Of a DNA stretch of 64,000 nucleotides, positions 43,090 through 53,523 are shown one piece after another; positions within the stretch are counted from its first letter, which is position 1; each line of letters begins with the position of its first letter. The position numbers and the translations under genes were made by a program. The notes beneath the pieces were generated by a model that had not been told where the DNA came from, made no database searches, and was given only the letters and a program-made list of their open reading frames with translations. Source of the DNA: Procambarus clarkii (lineage: Eukaryota; Arthropoda; Malacostraca; Decapoda; Cambaridae); the NCBI RefSeq assembly GCF_040958095.1, contig NC_091152.1, forward strand, positions 17,278,296 to 17,342,295, in the 5' to 3' direction.

Positions 43090-44850
43090 CCTAGATGATT
43101 GTTCCCCTGTGTCTCGTAGACTGTACCACGCAGCAATGTGTATTGTACCACGCAGCAATGTGTATTTCCTGTTCGATGAGAACAGGAAACCTGCGACTCT
43201 TGTAAGGTCTCCCCTTTGCCCTGATGATCTTTTCCAGCTGTATTTTAAAACCCCAACAGAGATTTGGCGTTCAGGGATTCCCCGGGTGTCCGGTTTCACG
43301 GGTTTACAACCCTATGGCTGAAAAAAACATCTCCTGTTTTCTGTCCTACATTGTGGTTTGTCGATCCCCGTTGCTCCTCGTTCGTGTTACATCTGACCTT
43401 TTTAAGAAATTGTCAGTATCAACATCCTCCACACTGTTCAGTATTTTAAAGGTTTCGATGAGATCCGCCCTGTCATGCCTGGTTGACAGTGTTGTTAGCT
43501 GAGTGGCGCTCACCCGTTCTTAATACGTGAGATGACTAAACTCTGGTATGATTTTTGTTGCCCGGTGTTGCACCTTATCCAGAGTAGCTGTCTTTCTGAA
43601 AATGAGGTCTCCATGCCTGGATGCAATAATCCAGGAAGGGGGGCCACACCAGAGACATATACATACAATTGAACGACTATTTTCTCTTACATAAAGGTAA
43701 AGGCACGCTTTTGCAGGCGATGAGTCACAATAACGTGGCTGAAGTATGTTGACCAGACCACACACTAGAAATTGAAGGGACGACGACGTTTCGGTCCGTC
43801 CTGGACCATTCTCAAGTCGATTGACACGACTTAACGCTTAATTAACGAAAGGCACGCTTAATTATTTCCAGGGTTTGGTTCGCTTTTTTCTTTACTGCAG
43901 CTCTCACTTGCTGTGCAACTTTTAATGAATGATGGATTCTGACTCCAAGGTCCTTTACTTCTTCTATCTGTTGTAAGGTAGTGCTGTCAGTTTCGTAGTT
44001 GTGAGGTGGATTTTTGTGTCCCCACATGCAATACATTTATCAACATTAAAAAGTATTTGCCAGACATCACACTATATGTGGAATTCATGTAGATCTCTTT
44101 GTAAGGTCTCAATGCCACTTTACCTTCCCAGTTTACCATAAATGTTAAGTGTCATCTGGAATTTTTGATGATGTGGTTTGTAATATCCTCATGTATGTCA
44201 TTGATATACGTGACAAAAAGAGTTGGCATCAAAATGGACCTCTTTGGCATCCCACTGAGCACGTTTCCTAAGTCAGCTTCAATCCCATTTAACACGACCC
44301 TTTGTATTTTATGTTTTAACAATTGTTTTATCCATTCCAATATTATCCCATTTTTTCCATTTGCCTGTAATTTCATTGTCATTCTCTCTCAGCTTCATTG
44401 TCAAAAGCTTTAGCAAAGTCCATGTAAGCTAAATATACCGAAAAGTCTTTTGTCTGAATAGCCGGTTACCGTTTCCAGAAATGTGAGCAGGTTAGTAAGG
44501 TAGGATCTATTTTTAACAAATCCATGTTGGGTTGATTTTACAAGATTGTTCTCTGTAAGATGTTGATGAATGATTCTCTTAGGATTCTCTCCATGAGCTT
44601 GCGGATGAGTGATATCAAGCTGATCGGACAGTAGTTGTCTGCTGAGCTCTTCCTGACTTTTTTTGAAAATAGGGGTAAGCTTTGCATATTTCCAATCAAG
44701 AAGACTCTATCCCTTGGTCCAGGGATGTTCTGAAAAGAGGTTTCAGTGGCAAGCACAGTGAGTTTGCCAGTTCTTTTTAGACTTTGGAATGCAATCCATC
44801 CACACTTGGCGCTTTTGAATCTTTTAGTTTGTCAATGCGCTTCCTGACTG
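43090..44850 (-). mobile_element. Old LINE RT remnant, family D
   Basis: Minus strand from 44850 down: SSADNYCPISLISLIRKLME (NYRPIS motif), YMDFAKAFD near 44430-44400, IILEWIKQLLKHKIQRVVLN, LSGMPKRSILMPTLFVTYIN (eroded VPQGS region), DVWQILFNVDKCI, DKVQHRATKIIPEFSHLTY, RHDRADLIETFKILNSVEDV. Many stops and frameshifts; the FADD box cannot be seen. Resembles the RT of 2539-3861 in pattern. Carries a 137-bp insertion at 43711-43847. Confidence 0.8.
43711..43847 (+). mobile_element. Short retroposon, family 4, 137 bp, perfect 12-bp target duplication
   Basis: Reads GCAGGCGATGAGTCACAATA, then GGGACGACGACGTTTCGGTC and CGTCCTGGACCATTCTCAAG, ending TTAATTAACG. It is flanked by AAAGGCACGCTT at 43699-43710 and 43848-43859. 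It has no poly(A). A tRNA head is not evident. Confidence 0.85.
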
Positions 44851-44920
44851 TGTCGCATGTAATGGTATATATACCATAATTCATTCTCTTTACCTCCTTC
44901 AAACATTTGTGTGAGCAATG

Positions 44921-45108
44921 GGATGTCGTTCAGGAAGCAGCCTGTGACAGCTGACTAACACCCAGGTACCTATTTTACTGCTAGGTAACAGGGGCATACA
45001 GTGAAAGAAACTCTGCCCATTGTTTCTCGCCGGCGCCTGGGATCGAACCCAGGACCACAGGATCACAAGTCCAGCGTGCTGTCCGCTCGGCCGACCGGCT
45101 CCCTTTAG
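44921..45108 (-). mobile_element. tRNA-derived SINE, family 1 variant with a different tRNA head
   Basis: Minus strand: GCCGGTCGGCCGAGCGGACA, TGT in the anticodon position, GGGTTCGATCCCAGGCGCCG (B-box, acceptor pairing with GCCGG), then the family 1 body AGAAACAATGGGCAGAGTTT. The body is shared with the copies at 6958 and 31916 but the head comes from another tRNA. It lies between the RT and linker parts of LINE D. Confidence 0.85.
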
Positions 45109-45109
45109 C

Positions 45110-45600
45110 TGCATTTAATTACCCATTTATATATTCCATATTCAATTATGTTCATTATGGGTTTATACCGTCTACAGAAGTTCCGTTTAGTTATTAACAC
45201 TCTGTTTACTACTTGTGTCATCCATCTTGTTCCCCCTTCTTTAATTTCTCCTTTTTTGCATATATCTGGTCGAGTTCAGTTATTCAGTAACGAGTAAGTT
45301 AGTTCAGTAGTTCAGTAATGACCTTTTTGAAACTGTCCCATGATGTTTCCATGCCATGTTTACCTATCACCTCCCTCCATGGGGCGTTTTGCAATTCCTC
45401 TCTCATTCCCTGATCTGTAATTGTGTTCGAAAACTTCACGCTAAAGATATTCATACTGCCTTTGATGCTACCATTCTCCAGCCTAACATCATCCATGAGA
45501 ATTTCTACCATCGGTTCCCTGAGGAAACAAGCCAAATCTGGACCAGAAGTCATATTATGCAAGCGTACATGAAGACTGAAAAAGAAGAAATGTTGCAAAA
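45110..45600 (-). pseudogene. LINE D EN-RT linker
   Basis: The minus-strand frame contains EELQNAPWREVIGKHGMETS and WDSFKKVITELLN, typical of the linker just before the RT in CR1-like LINEs (APWR, WDxFK). A stop follows, then degraded basic sequence to the SINE. Confidence 0.7.
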
Positions 45601-45930
45601 CGAAAAAGAAAGAAGGCTGAAGAAAGTTTGTTTCTATCTAGACTGAAGAAGCACTACACCAAGCTTCCTTTTACGACCCCGCCTCGTCGCCTAGCCAGTT
45701 GTGGGACAGATCAGCATCAGTCTCGCTATGCAGTTGGATCAAACCCTGGTTCATTTTCTTCACCTTCAGTGCTTCCCCTCACCAGTTTCTCTTTAACTAT
45801 TCCCACTTCATGCTCGCCTTATGGGTATCTTATATGGAATCAAGTCTAGTCTAGTCATGATCCTGCACCTGAGTCTGTATACAGCTAATTCTCTCTCTCT
45901 CTTTAACCAGCACCTATAAAATCCGCCAAC
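45601..45930. other. No gene recognised
   Basis: Short frames only. TCTAGTCTAGTC and a CT run near 45892-45903. Confidence 0.45.
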
Positions 45931-45934
45931 TCTG

Positions 45935-46440
45935 CCCTGGCATTTTTGAGCCAATCAGATTCAGATGTTTATTCAGGTAAGGTATATACATACAAGTGAT
46001 GTTACATTAATGGATTGATATATAGATAGAGCTAGTACATACAATGCCTAAAGCCACTATTACGCAATGCGTTTCGGGCAAGAAAAACATTAATATCTAG
46101 AACTTAATACTAATTGAGCATAAAGAATAAAAGATGTTGAGAAAAAATACAAATAAAGATAAAAAAAAAGGGGGAACATGACTGAAAAAGCAGCACAAAT
46201 ACAATAGGTTGACAAACAGTGTTGATTACAAAAAAGAAAAAAAAAAGAAAATAACAGACATGGGTTGACAATAGAGGAGTGAGGTAGATTACAGGGAATT
46301 TATTAGGTAGTGTTTAGTTTTTATCTTAAACTGGTTGAGAGAGGGACAGTCTTTAACATGGTTGGGAAGGTCATTCCACATTCTGGGCAATCACTGCAGT
46401 GATGGAAGATTTTTTATATCCCTGTTGTTGTCACTAAAAC
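45935..46440 (-). mobile_element. Rex1-like LINE (family C group) 3' end
   Basis: Minus strand: CRMWNDLPNHVKDC-like end (PSLNQFKIKTKHYLINSL then stop near 46300), a 3' UTR and the conserved tail GCCCGAAACGCATTGCGTAA, TAGTGGCTTTAGGCATTGTA, ending in AATAAACATCTGAATCTGA. Confidence 0.75.
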
Positions 46441-46777
46441 ACACCCATTGTGAGTACTTGCCTTATTATTATTAACATCTTTATTGACAAAATTAATTAC
46501 AATTTTGCCTAATTTGAGGATTTCGATTAAGTCTTATTAAAGTGAGGATAATGGTGGTATTGACTGTCACGCAGGACAGAGGGTCATACACAAGACAATA
46601 GGTCTAATAAACTGTAGGCTGAAGCACATATATATCATGGTTACAATCAGTGTTTTAATGTATGGATATGTGAAAACAACTTTCTATTGTGCACTGCCAC
46701 ACAAGGGCAGAGATGGGTTCATAAGTGATGCAGCTTAGAAGTAATATAAATAAAAATTGTTCTTCGTTCTTTAAAAT
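46441..46777. other. Unassigned AT-rich sequence
   Basis: No coding signal seen. Confidence 0.4.
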
Positions 46778-46912
46778 GGACAAGCAAATTTTGGATAAAT
46801 TGTTAGGATGTCGTCCAGAACACCTGAGTCAATAAAATAGTTTCACAGTTGGTGGCAAAATAGGCCAGGAAGTCTAAAGTTCTTTAAGGTTTCACATTCG
46901 GTTTCAATGACC
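46778..46912 (-). mobile_element. RNase H LINE (family B-like) C-terminal fragment, part 2
   Basis: Minus strand: CETLKNFRLPGLFCHQL, a stop, then YFIDSGVLDDILTIYPKFAC, the analogue of the family B ending ILAKYPKFAYCR. Confidence 0.65.
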
Positions 46913-47322
46913 TTCCCAATCATGCCAAAGATTGTACTTCTCCCAACCAGTTTAAGATGAAAACTAAGTACTACCTAATTAACTCCATGTAACGTACCTT
47001 ATTTCTAAATGTCAACCCATGTCTTGCTATTTAAAAATAAATGTTGTTTGTTGTATATTGGCTATTTTCTACCATGTTCCCGCCCTTTTTTTATCATTTA
47101 TTATTTTTTTCTTTCAACGCAATTTATACTTTAAGCTCAATTACTATTAAGTATTAGTCTAAGTGTTTTTTTTTCCACCTCACCTTGCCCAAAACGCTAT
47201 GCATACCAGTGGCTCTAGGTATTGTATGTACTGCCTCTATCTTTAAATCAAACAGAACGTTTGTACTGTAACACTGCAACTATGTACGTACTTTTCCTAA
47301 ATAAATTATTATTATTCAACAA
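46913..47322 (+). mobile_element. Rex1-like LINE 3' end inserted in the B-like LINE
   Basis: Plus strand: NDLPNHAKDCTSPNQFKMKT, YYLINSM then stop, a 3' UTR, TTGCCCAAAACGCTATGCAT, CCAGTGGCTCTAGGTATTGT and AATAAATTATTATTATT. The flanking B-like frame runs HYIVE on one side and CETLKNF on the other, so it is split here. Confidence 0.7.
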
Positions 47323-47480
47323 TATAGTGTTTTAGTGAAAGCTTTAAAGTTTTTTCACAGAGTTTACAATCTGAGTATTCTGGTAGTGGCTCAGCCTCAC
47401 TAACCTGCCAGATGTGTCTATAGCCAAGGTCATACAGGACAAGAATGTCCCGAAGGGGGCATTCTTGTCCTGTTTTTAGA
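47323..47480 (-). mobile_element. RNase H LINE (family B-like) C-terminal fragment, part 1, with hairpin
   Basis: Minus strand: GYRHIWQVSEAEPLPEYSDC and CKLCEKTLKLSLKHYIVE, the Cys-His motif region. At 47436-47472 lies a strong hairpin, AGGACAAGAATGTCCCG with GGGGGCATTCTTGTCCT. Confidence 0.7.
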
Positions 47481-48190
47481 TTTAGATTTTAGATTATGTG
47501 CTGAAGCAGGTGTTGTCCTTATGAGATGTATTTCATTAAATAAACTTACTCTAACGTGAAATTGGCAGGAGGGGTGAGGTGATTTGTATAATTTTTATTT
47601 AATGCAAAAGGTTAATTATGAAGATCCAATTTAGTCTCTTGTGATCAGGTGTCTTTAGTTGGCGTCCAAGATCACAAAGTTGTTACTACCTTTGCCCAAA
47701 CCAATGCCATAAACACGTACTTTTATATATATAAGCAAAATGAATGAGGTTAATAAGGCCCAATTTAATGGGCCAAGAAAAAATTATTTAAGACTCATTG
47801 AGTTGTTCCCCTCCACGGAAATCTTTAGTAAAAGGCGAAAGATTTATGCGTTTTGAAGGGAAACCAGAGTTAAGTTGGCAACACTATCGGCGATGCCAAC
47901 GACGCAGCGACGCGGCAAAACATGTAACACAAGTTCCGGGCTAGAAAGTCCCGTCCAGTTCCTATGTAATACTTTAATATTTTGTATTTTAACCATTTGT
48001 TATTCTATAGTAAGATTTTGATAAATAGCTTTTATGTTTGGAAATATTCATACATATGTATTCTTTACAATGCCTAACTTGTGTTATGTGTTTGAGACTG
48101 GCTAGAAGAATTAGTCATTTATTATGAACCCCATACCCATCCTGAAGGCAATGCCGAGATAATTTAAGCTGCAACGTGATAATTCTGGTG
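47481..48190. repeat. Palindrome 1, inner left arm
   Basis: Non-coding sequence from TTTAGATTTAGATTTTAGAT through GCAAAAGGTTAATTATGAAG (47604) to CTGGTGTATTATTAATATAT. Includes a short stretch (48117-48175) like the 3' UTR end of family B (ATTATGAACCCCATACCCAT). Mirrored at 48725-49320 and 52403-52530, and repeated at 53540-54195. Confidence 0.8.
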
Positions 48191-48724
48191 TATTATTAAT
48201 ATATTTTATAAAAGGGTAAATACACACCTATGTTTTAAGGCTTTCCAGTGAAAATTGGAAGGGAAAGAGTGGATATAAATAAGACACTTATCAACAGTAA
48301 AAATGCAATAGTTCTCTAAGCAAAATCAAACAGTAAAGTACTTCTGCGTCGCTGGCCCTCACGGGATTGGGGGTGCTCCGACGGAACCCCCAAAGTGATA
48401 AGCCAAGAATACGAGATCTCTCTTCATTGTATTTGATTTAATCATTATAACGGCTATCCAATAATTTTATTTCTGTATAATAATTTATGGTTATTCACTA
48501 ATCATTATTAGTCACCATAATTAATTCCACTTTAATCATCTATTTATTCGTTATAATGAGCGACTAGGCTTCATTTAAGGATTATCAATTATTAAATCAT
48601 TAATTATGACTATTATTAATTAATTATTTGTTTAAATAATTATTTATTATTATTATTATTATTATTATAAAATAAACAAGTCCCCACTCAGTGAGCGTTT
48701 TCTTCCAACCGCAGAAATAATATA
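48191..48724. other. Palindrome 1 loop
   Basis: About 530 bp, AT-rich, with a GGGGGTGCTCCGACGGAACC hairpin near 48368 and an (ATT)n tract near 48645-48667. The same loop recurs in direct orientation at 54196-54695. Confidence 0.75.
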
Positions 48725-49320
48725 TTATTAATACACCAGAATTATCACGTTGCAGCTTAATTTATCTCGGCATTGCCTTCAGGATGGGTATGGGGTTCAT
48801 AATAAATGACTAATTCTTCTAGCCAATCTCAAATAGATAACACAAGTTAGGTATTGTAAAGAATACACATGTATGAATATTTCCAAACATAAAAGCTATT
48901 TATCAAAATCTTACTATAGAATAACACATGTAGAAAATACAAAATATTAAAGTATTACATAGGAACTGGACGGGACTTTCTAGCCCGGAACTTGTGTTAC
49001 ATGTTTTGCCGCGTCGCTGCGTCGTTGGCATCGCCGATAGTGTTGCCAACTTAACTCTGGTTTCCCTTCAAAACGCATAAATCTTTCGCCTTTTACTAAA
49101 GATTTCCGTGGAGGGGAACAACTCAATGAGTCTTAAATAATTTTTTCTTGGCCCATTAAATTGGGCCTTATTAACCTCATTCATTTTGCTTATATATATA
49201 AAAGTACGTGTTTATGGCATTGGTTTGGGCAAAGGTAGTAACAACTTTGTGATCTTGGACGCCAACTAAAGACACCTGATCACAAGAGACTAAATTGGAT
49301 CTTCATAATTAACCTTTTGC
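48725..49320. repeat. Palindrome 1, inner right arm
   Basis: Reverse complement of 47604-48190 with few mismatches; stops at CCTTTTGC where a family B LINE is inserted. The arm resumes at 52403 (TTTTGCATTAAATAAAAATT). Confidence 0.85.
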
Positions 49321-49761
49321 AGTTAGTTTAGGTCATTTATTATGCACCCCATACCCATCTTGTGGGCGGTAGTGGATAGGGTTACAGAGGCACATAATGG
49401 GCTCAGGGACTGAACCCCACAATTCATTTAGCTAAGCAAGTTACAATCTTGATGAGCTAGTTACAAAATTCAGTATAAGTCGTCACATCAACAATGGGTT
49501 CGAGATCGACCTCAAGTACAGGTTCTAAATTAAGCAACTGACATATGTGGAGAGCTAGTGTCACAATTGATATGTTTGTCCTGCACACCGCCCCACCATC
49601 CAGTGGGCAGCGGTGGATAGGTTACAATCACTTAGTTACTACCTACAGTTAGCAAACTGGGGATATTTGGCTAAAATTTCTGGTAGCAGATCATTTTGAA
49701 TGAAATATTGACACATCGCTGGAACATTGGTTATAGAATTGTCTCTAAATTCACGTATCTT

Positions 49762-52104
49762 ATTTTATTTATTTATTTATTTATGCATATACAAGAATGT
49801 ACATAAGGAATGTGAGGATACAAATATGGTAATTACAGTCTTGTAAAGCCACTAGCACGCGCAGCGTTTCGGGCAGGTCCTTAATCTAAGAAAATTTTAA
49901 GGAGGTAAATACTTGCAAAATTTATAGACAAAAAAATGATAACAGATTACATGAAATGAAAAAAAAAAAAAGAAGATGAGAGAAAATTGTAGGTACAGTA
50001 TATTAAAGCACATAGGTAGCTAAGATTGATTGCAATGACAGCTTAAAATGGTAGTTGACAACAAATTGGTAGGCACAATACAGCAGAAACAATATAAGAT
50101 TGATTGCAATGACAGCTTGAATGGTAGTTGACAAAAATTGGTTGTCACAATACAGCATATGGCTAGCACATAAAAGAAGACAGCAATGAACACAATGATA
50201 AGGTTGTTTGATATTACATAAAAATTAGGAGATTGGGTAACACTAGGTACAGAGCAAATTTAAAGCTCAGTGTAGGAAACTAAGAAGATGAAGTTAGGTA
50301 CTTTTTGGTTTTGCTTTTAAATAAGGCAAAAGTTTTACAGTTTTTCAATTCACTAGGGAGTGAGTTCCATAGACTAGGTCCCTTAATTTGCATAGAGTGT
50401 TTACACAGATTAAGTTTGACCCTGGGGATATCAAAGAGATATTTATTTCTGGTGTGGTGATAATGGGTCCTATTACATCTGTCCAGGGAGAGTTTCAGAG
50501 CATGGTTTGCATTTAAGAACAGGGTTTTGTAAATGTAGTTGACACAAAAGAATGTGTGGAGGGAGTTAATATTTAGCAAGTTTAGGGATTTAAACAAGGG
50601 AGCTGAGTGTTGTCTGAAAGCAGAGTTAGTTATAATTCTGATAGCAGATTTTTGCTGTGTGATGATGGGATTAAGGTGGTTTGCAGTGGTAGACCCCCAT
50701 GCACAGATACCATAATTAAGATAGGGGTAGATTAGTGCATAATATAGTGAGAGGAGAGCAGAGTTAGGAACATAATATCTGATTTTGGAGAGTATACCAA
50801 CTGTCTTAGAGACTTTCTTAGTTATGTGTTGAATGTGGGTGCTGAAGTTGAGTCTCTTGTCTAGGAATAGGCCAAGAAACTTGCCATCATTTTTATTACT
50901 GATGTTAATGTTGTCTATCTGTAGCTGAATTGCATTTGATGATTTGCTTCCAAATAAGATGTAGTAAGTCTTTTCGATGTTTAATGTTAGTTTGTTCGTT
51001 GACATCCATAAGTGGACTTTTTTTAATTCATTATTCACAACATTATTTAGTGTATGTGGGTTGAGGTTTGAGTAGATAAGGGTAGTATCGTCAGCAAAGA
51101 ATATAGGTTTGAGAATATTAGAGACATTAGGCAGATCGTTTATATATATAAGAAATAGAAGAGGTCCTAAGATGCTGCCCTGTGGCACTCCAACGGTAAG
51201 TGGTAGAGTGGAAGAAGTTGTATCATTGATGGTTACATATTGGTGTCTGTTACTAAGATAGGATCGGATGTAGTCAAGGGCAAGGCCTCGGATTCCATAA
51301 TGCTGGAGTTTAAGTAAGAGGTAGTTGTGATTAACAGTATCAAAGGCTTTTCTTAGGTCAATGAAGAGTCCAATCGGAAACTCATTTTTGTCAAGGGCTG
51401 AGTAGATAATGTCAAGGAGACTAATGATTGCATCATTGGTGCTCTTTTGGGACCGGAAGCCAAACTGGCAGGGGCTGAGTATGTCGAATTTTACGAGGTA
51501 GGAATAGAGCTGTTTGTAAATAATTTTTTCAAATATTTTTGATAGAGTGGGTAGATTTGATATTGGTCTATAATTGTTTATGTCCGCCGGATTGCCTCCT
51601 TTATGGACTGGTGTTACTCTTGCTTTTTTGAGGATATCAGGGAAGGTGTGATACTCTATAGATTTGTTGAACAGTAGTGCTATGGGTGGGGCAAGGGCAT
51701 GGGAGGCTCTCTTGTACACAATGGACGGAATTTCACTGGTGTTCCCTGCCTTGGTTTTTAGAGAGTGTATGATGGACACAACATCTGCCGGGCTGATTGG
51801 TGAAAGGAGAAGAGAGTTTGGATAGCTGCCTGAGAGATATGTGTTAATATGTGTCTGAGTCTGTGGGATTTTACTGGCAAGATTAGCACCAACCGATGAA
51901 AAGAAACTATTAAATTCATTTGCCATTTCTAAATCAGTTGACGGTATACCCCCATCCTTGTAGAGTTTTATTTGGTTATGTGAGTGTTGTTTAGTTCCTA
52001 GGATACTAGAGATTGTTTTCCAAGTGCTTTTCATGTTGCCTTTTGCTTCATTGAATCTATTCACATAATATGCAAGTTTTGCCTTTCTTATGATACTGGT
52101 AAGC
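49762..52104 (-). mobile_element. 5'-truncated Rex1-like LINE, family C, inserted in family B
   Basis: Flanked by ATCTT at 49757-49761 and 52105-52109 (a 5-bp or slightly longer target duplication). The insertion lies between CEK and IREFRD of the family B frame. Contains the EN-RT linker, a full RT and a 3' UTR ending in TATTTATT repeats. The 3' UTR holds the tail GCCCGAAACGCTGCGCGTGC, shared with SINE family 2. Confidence 0.85.
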
Positions 52105-52304
52105 ATCTTTTCGCACTCCATCACATAGTGACGGAGGGTGTGCGAATAATTTTGTTGACACAGTTTACATTTGGTCAGGTCTACATCAGCAGATAATGAG
52201 AATTCCCAGAGATACTTGTAACCGAGTCTAAGCCGAGCAGTAGTAACATCTAGAAGTCTGCTGATTTTATTGGCTGATCCATAGATGTGTGGCTCCTCTT
52301 GCAT
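50280..52304 (-). CDS. Fused LINE frame: family B C-terminus plus family C reverse transcriptase, 674 residues
   Basis: Residues 1-66 are the family B Cys-His region (CKLCQQNYSHTLRHYVMECE). From residue 67 the family C product follows in frame: RKAKLAYYVNRFNEAKGNMK, NNYRPISNLPTLSKIFEK near 243, QFGFRSQKSTNDAI near 281, FIDLRKAFDTVNH near 314, GVPQGSILGPLLF near 372, FADDTTLIYS near 403, then the thumb and C-terminus (PSLWNSLPSELKNCKTF) to the stop. All RT motifs are intact and there is no stop, so family C is young. The fusion is an accident of insertion and no fused function is implied. RT pattern fits Rex1/Babar or a near relative. Confidence 0.88.
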   Translation of the reverse strand: MQEEPHIYGSANKISRLLDVTTARLRLGYKYLWEFSLSADVDLTKCKLCQQNYSHTLRHYVMECEKMLTSIIRKAKLAYYVNRFNEAKGNMKSTWKTISSILGTKQHSHNQIKLYKDGGIPSTDLEMANEFNSFFSSVGANLASKIPQTQTHINTYLSGSYPNSLLLSPISPADVVSIIHSLKTKAGNTSEIPSIVYKRASHALAPPIALLFNKSIEYHTFPDILKKARVTPVHKGGNPADINNYRPISNLPTLSKIFEKIIYKQLYSYLVKFDILSPCQFGFRSQKSTNDAIISLLDIIYSALDKNEFPIGLFIDLRKAFDTVNHNYLLLKLQHYGIRGLALDYIRSYLSNRHQYVTINDTTSSTLPLTVGVPQGSILGPLLFLIYINDLPNVSNILKPIFFADDTTLIYSNLNPHTLNNVVNNELKKVHLWMSTNKLTLNIEKTYYILFGSKSSNAIQLQIDNINISNKNDGKFLGLFLDKRLNFSTHIQHITKKVSKTVGILSKIRYYVPNSALLSLYYALIYPYLNYGICAWGSTTANHLNPIITQQKSAIRIITNSAFRQHSAPLFKSLNLLNINSLHTFFCVNYIYKTLFLNANHALKLSLDRCNRTHYHHTRNKYLFDIPRVKLNLCKHSMQIKGPSLWNSLPSELKNCKTFALFKSKTKKYLTSSS

Positions 52305-52402
52305 GATAGTATGATGATAGATGGAATTACTGGTGTCAATTTTACTTTGCCTCAGATCTACAAGATCTTGTTGAAGTTCTCGGTGTACTGCTGCTCTCAG
52401 AT

Positions 52403-53523
52403 TTTTGCATTAAATAAAAATTATACAAATCACCTCACCCCTCCTGCCAATTTCACGTTCGAGTAAGTTTATTTAATGAAATACATCTCATAAGGACAAC
52501 ACCTGCTTCAGCACATAATCTAAAATCTAAATCTAAAAACAGGACAAGAATGCCCCTTCGGGACATTCTTGTCCTCTATGACCTTGGCTATAGACACATC
52601 CGGCAGGTTAGTGAGGCTGAGCCACTACCAGAATACTCAGATTGTAAACTCTGTGAAAAACCTTTAAAGCTATCACTAAAACACTATATTGTTGAATAAT
52701 AATAATAATAGTAATATATTTAGGAAAAGTACGTACATAGTTGCAGTGTTACAGTACAAACATTCTGTTTGATTTAAAGATAGAGGTAGTACATACAATA
52801 CCTAGAGCCACTGGTATGCATAGCAGTCCAGTGGCTGGTCCGGTTCAGCAGTCTCCGTGGCGCAGTGGTAAGATACTGCCTGGCGTTTCGCAAGCGCCTT
52901 GCCTTGGGTTCGAATCCTGGCCGGAGAGGATTGATTGGGCGCCAATCCTTAACTGTAGCCTCTGTTCACCCAGCAGTTAATGGGTACCTGGTTGTTAAAC
53001 GATTCGGCGGGGTCGTATTCCGGGGAAATTAGGGTTAAGGACCTGCCCGAAACGCTACGCGTACTAGTGGCTTTACAAGAATGTAAACTCTTGTATATAC
53101 ATACCGTTTTGGGCAAGGTGGGGTGGAAAAAAAAAACACTTAGACTAATACTTAATAGTAATTGAGCTTAAAGTATAAATTGCGTTGAAAGAAATAAATA
53201 ATAAATGATAAAAAAAGGGAGGAACATGGTAGAAAATAGCCAATATACAACAAACAACATTTATTTTTAAATAGCAAGACATGGGTTGACATTTAGAAAT
53301 AAGGTACGTTACATGGAGTTAATTAGGTAGTACTTAGTTTTCATCTTATACTGGTTGCGAGAAGTACAATCTTTGGCATGATTGGGAAGGTCATTGAAAC
53401 CGAATGTGAAACCTTAAAGAACTTTAGATCTCCTGGTCTCTTGTACCACCAACTGTGAAACTATTTTATTGACTCAGATGTTCTGGACGACATCCTAACA
53501 ATTTATCCAAAATTTGCTTGTCC
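52403..53523. repeat. Palindrome 1, outer right arm
   Basis: Reverse complement of 46778-47604, including the AGGACAAGAATGCCCC hairpin (about 52541-52576), and interrupted by a SINE at about 52825-53104. Its last part (53144-53523) also serves as the outer left arm of palindrome 2. Confidence 0.8.
52825..53104 (+). mobile_element. SINE family 2, diverged copy, inserted in palindrome arm
   Basis: Head AGTCTCCGTGGCGCAGTGGT, B-box GGGTTCGAATCCTGG, body AATCCTTAACTGTAGCCTCT, tail GCCCGAAACGCTACGCGTAC then TAGTGGCTTTACAAGAATGT. The other arm at 47185-47225 lacks it, which dates the SINE after the palindrome. Flanks TATGCATAGC and TATACATACC may be a worn target duplication. Confidence 0.85.

Larger units (their letters stand above)
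49321..52402 (-). mobile_element. Family B LINE fragment inserted in palindrome 1
   Basis: Flanked by TTTTGC at 49315-49320 and 52403-52408, a 6-bp target duplication; the uninterrupted arrangement is seen in palindrome 2 at about 55213-55230. The minus-strand parts are RLLDVTTARLRLGYKYLWEF and CKLCQQNYSHTLRHYVMEC before, and IREFRDNSITNVPAMCQYFI, LLPEILAKYPQFANCR and stop after, the inserted family C LINE. The 3' UTR (49321-49660) has a single copy of the region that is a 42-bp minisatellite in other copies. Confidence 0.85.
46778..53523. repeat. Large palindrome 1 (opened by later insertions)
   Basis: Left arm 46778 to about 48190; right arm from about 48725 to 49320, continued at 52403-53523 after a LINE insertion. 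The loop is about 48190-48725, with the symmetry centre near 48462. With the LINE (49321-52402) and the SINE (about 52825-53104) removed, the arms pair along about 1.3-1.4 kb. The arms contain inverted LINE pieces (family B-like C-terminus and a Rex1-like 3' end). Confidence 0.8.

Noticed and set aside
48368-48392. Structured RNA or terminator-like hairpin GGGGGTGCTCCGACGGAACCC
   Set aside because: It is a short GC hairpin in a non-coding palindrome loop with no other support.
50280-52304. A genuine fusion gene of Cys-His domain and reverse transcriptase
   Set aside because: The junction coincides with a target duplication of a LINE insertion, so the joint frame is accidental.
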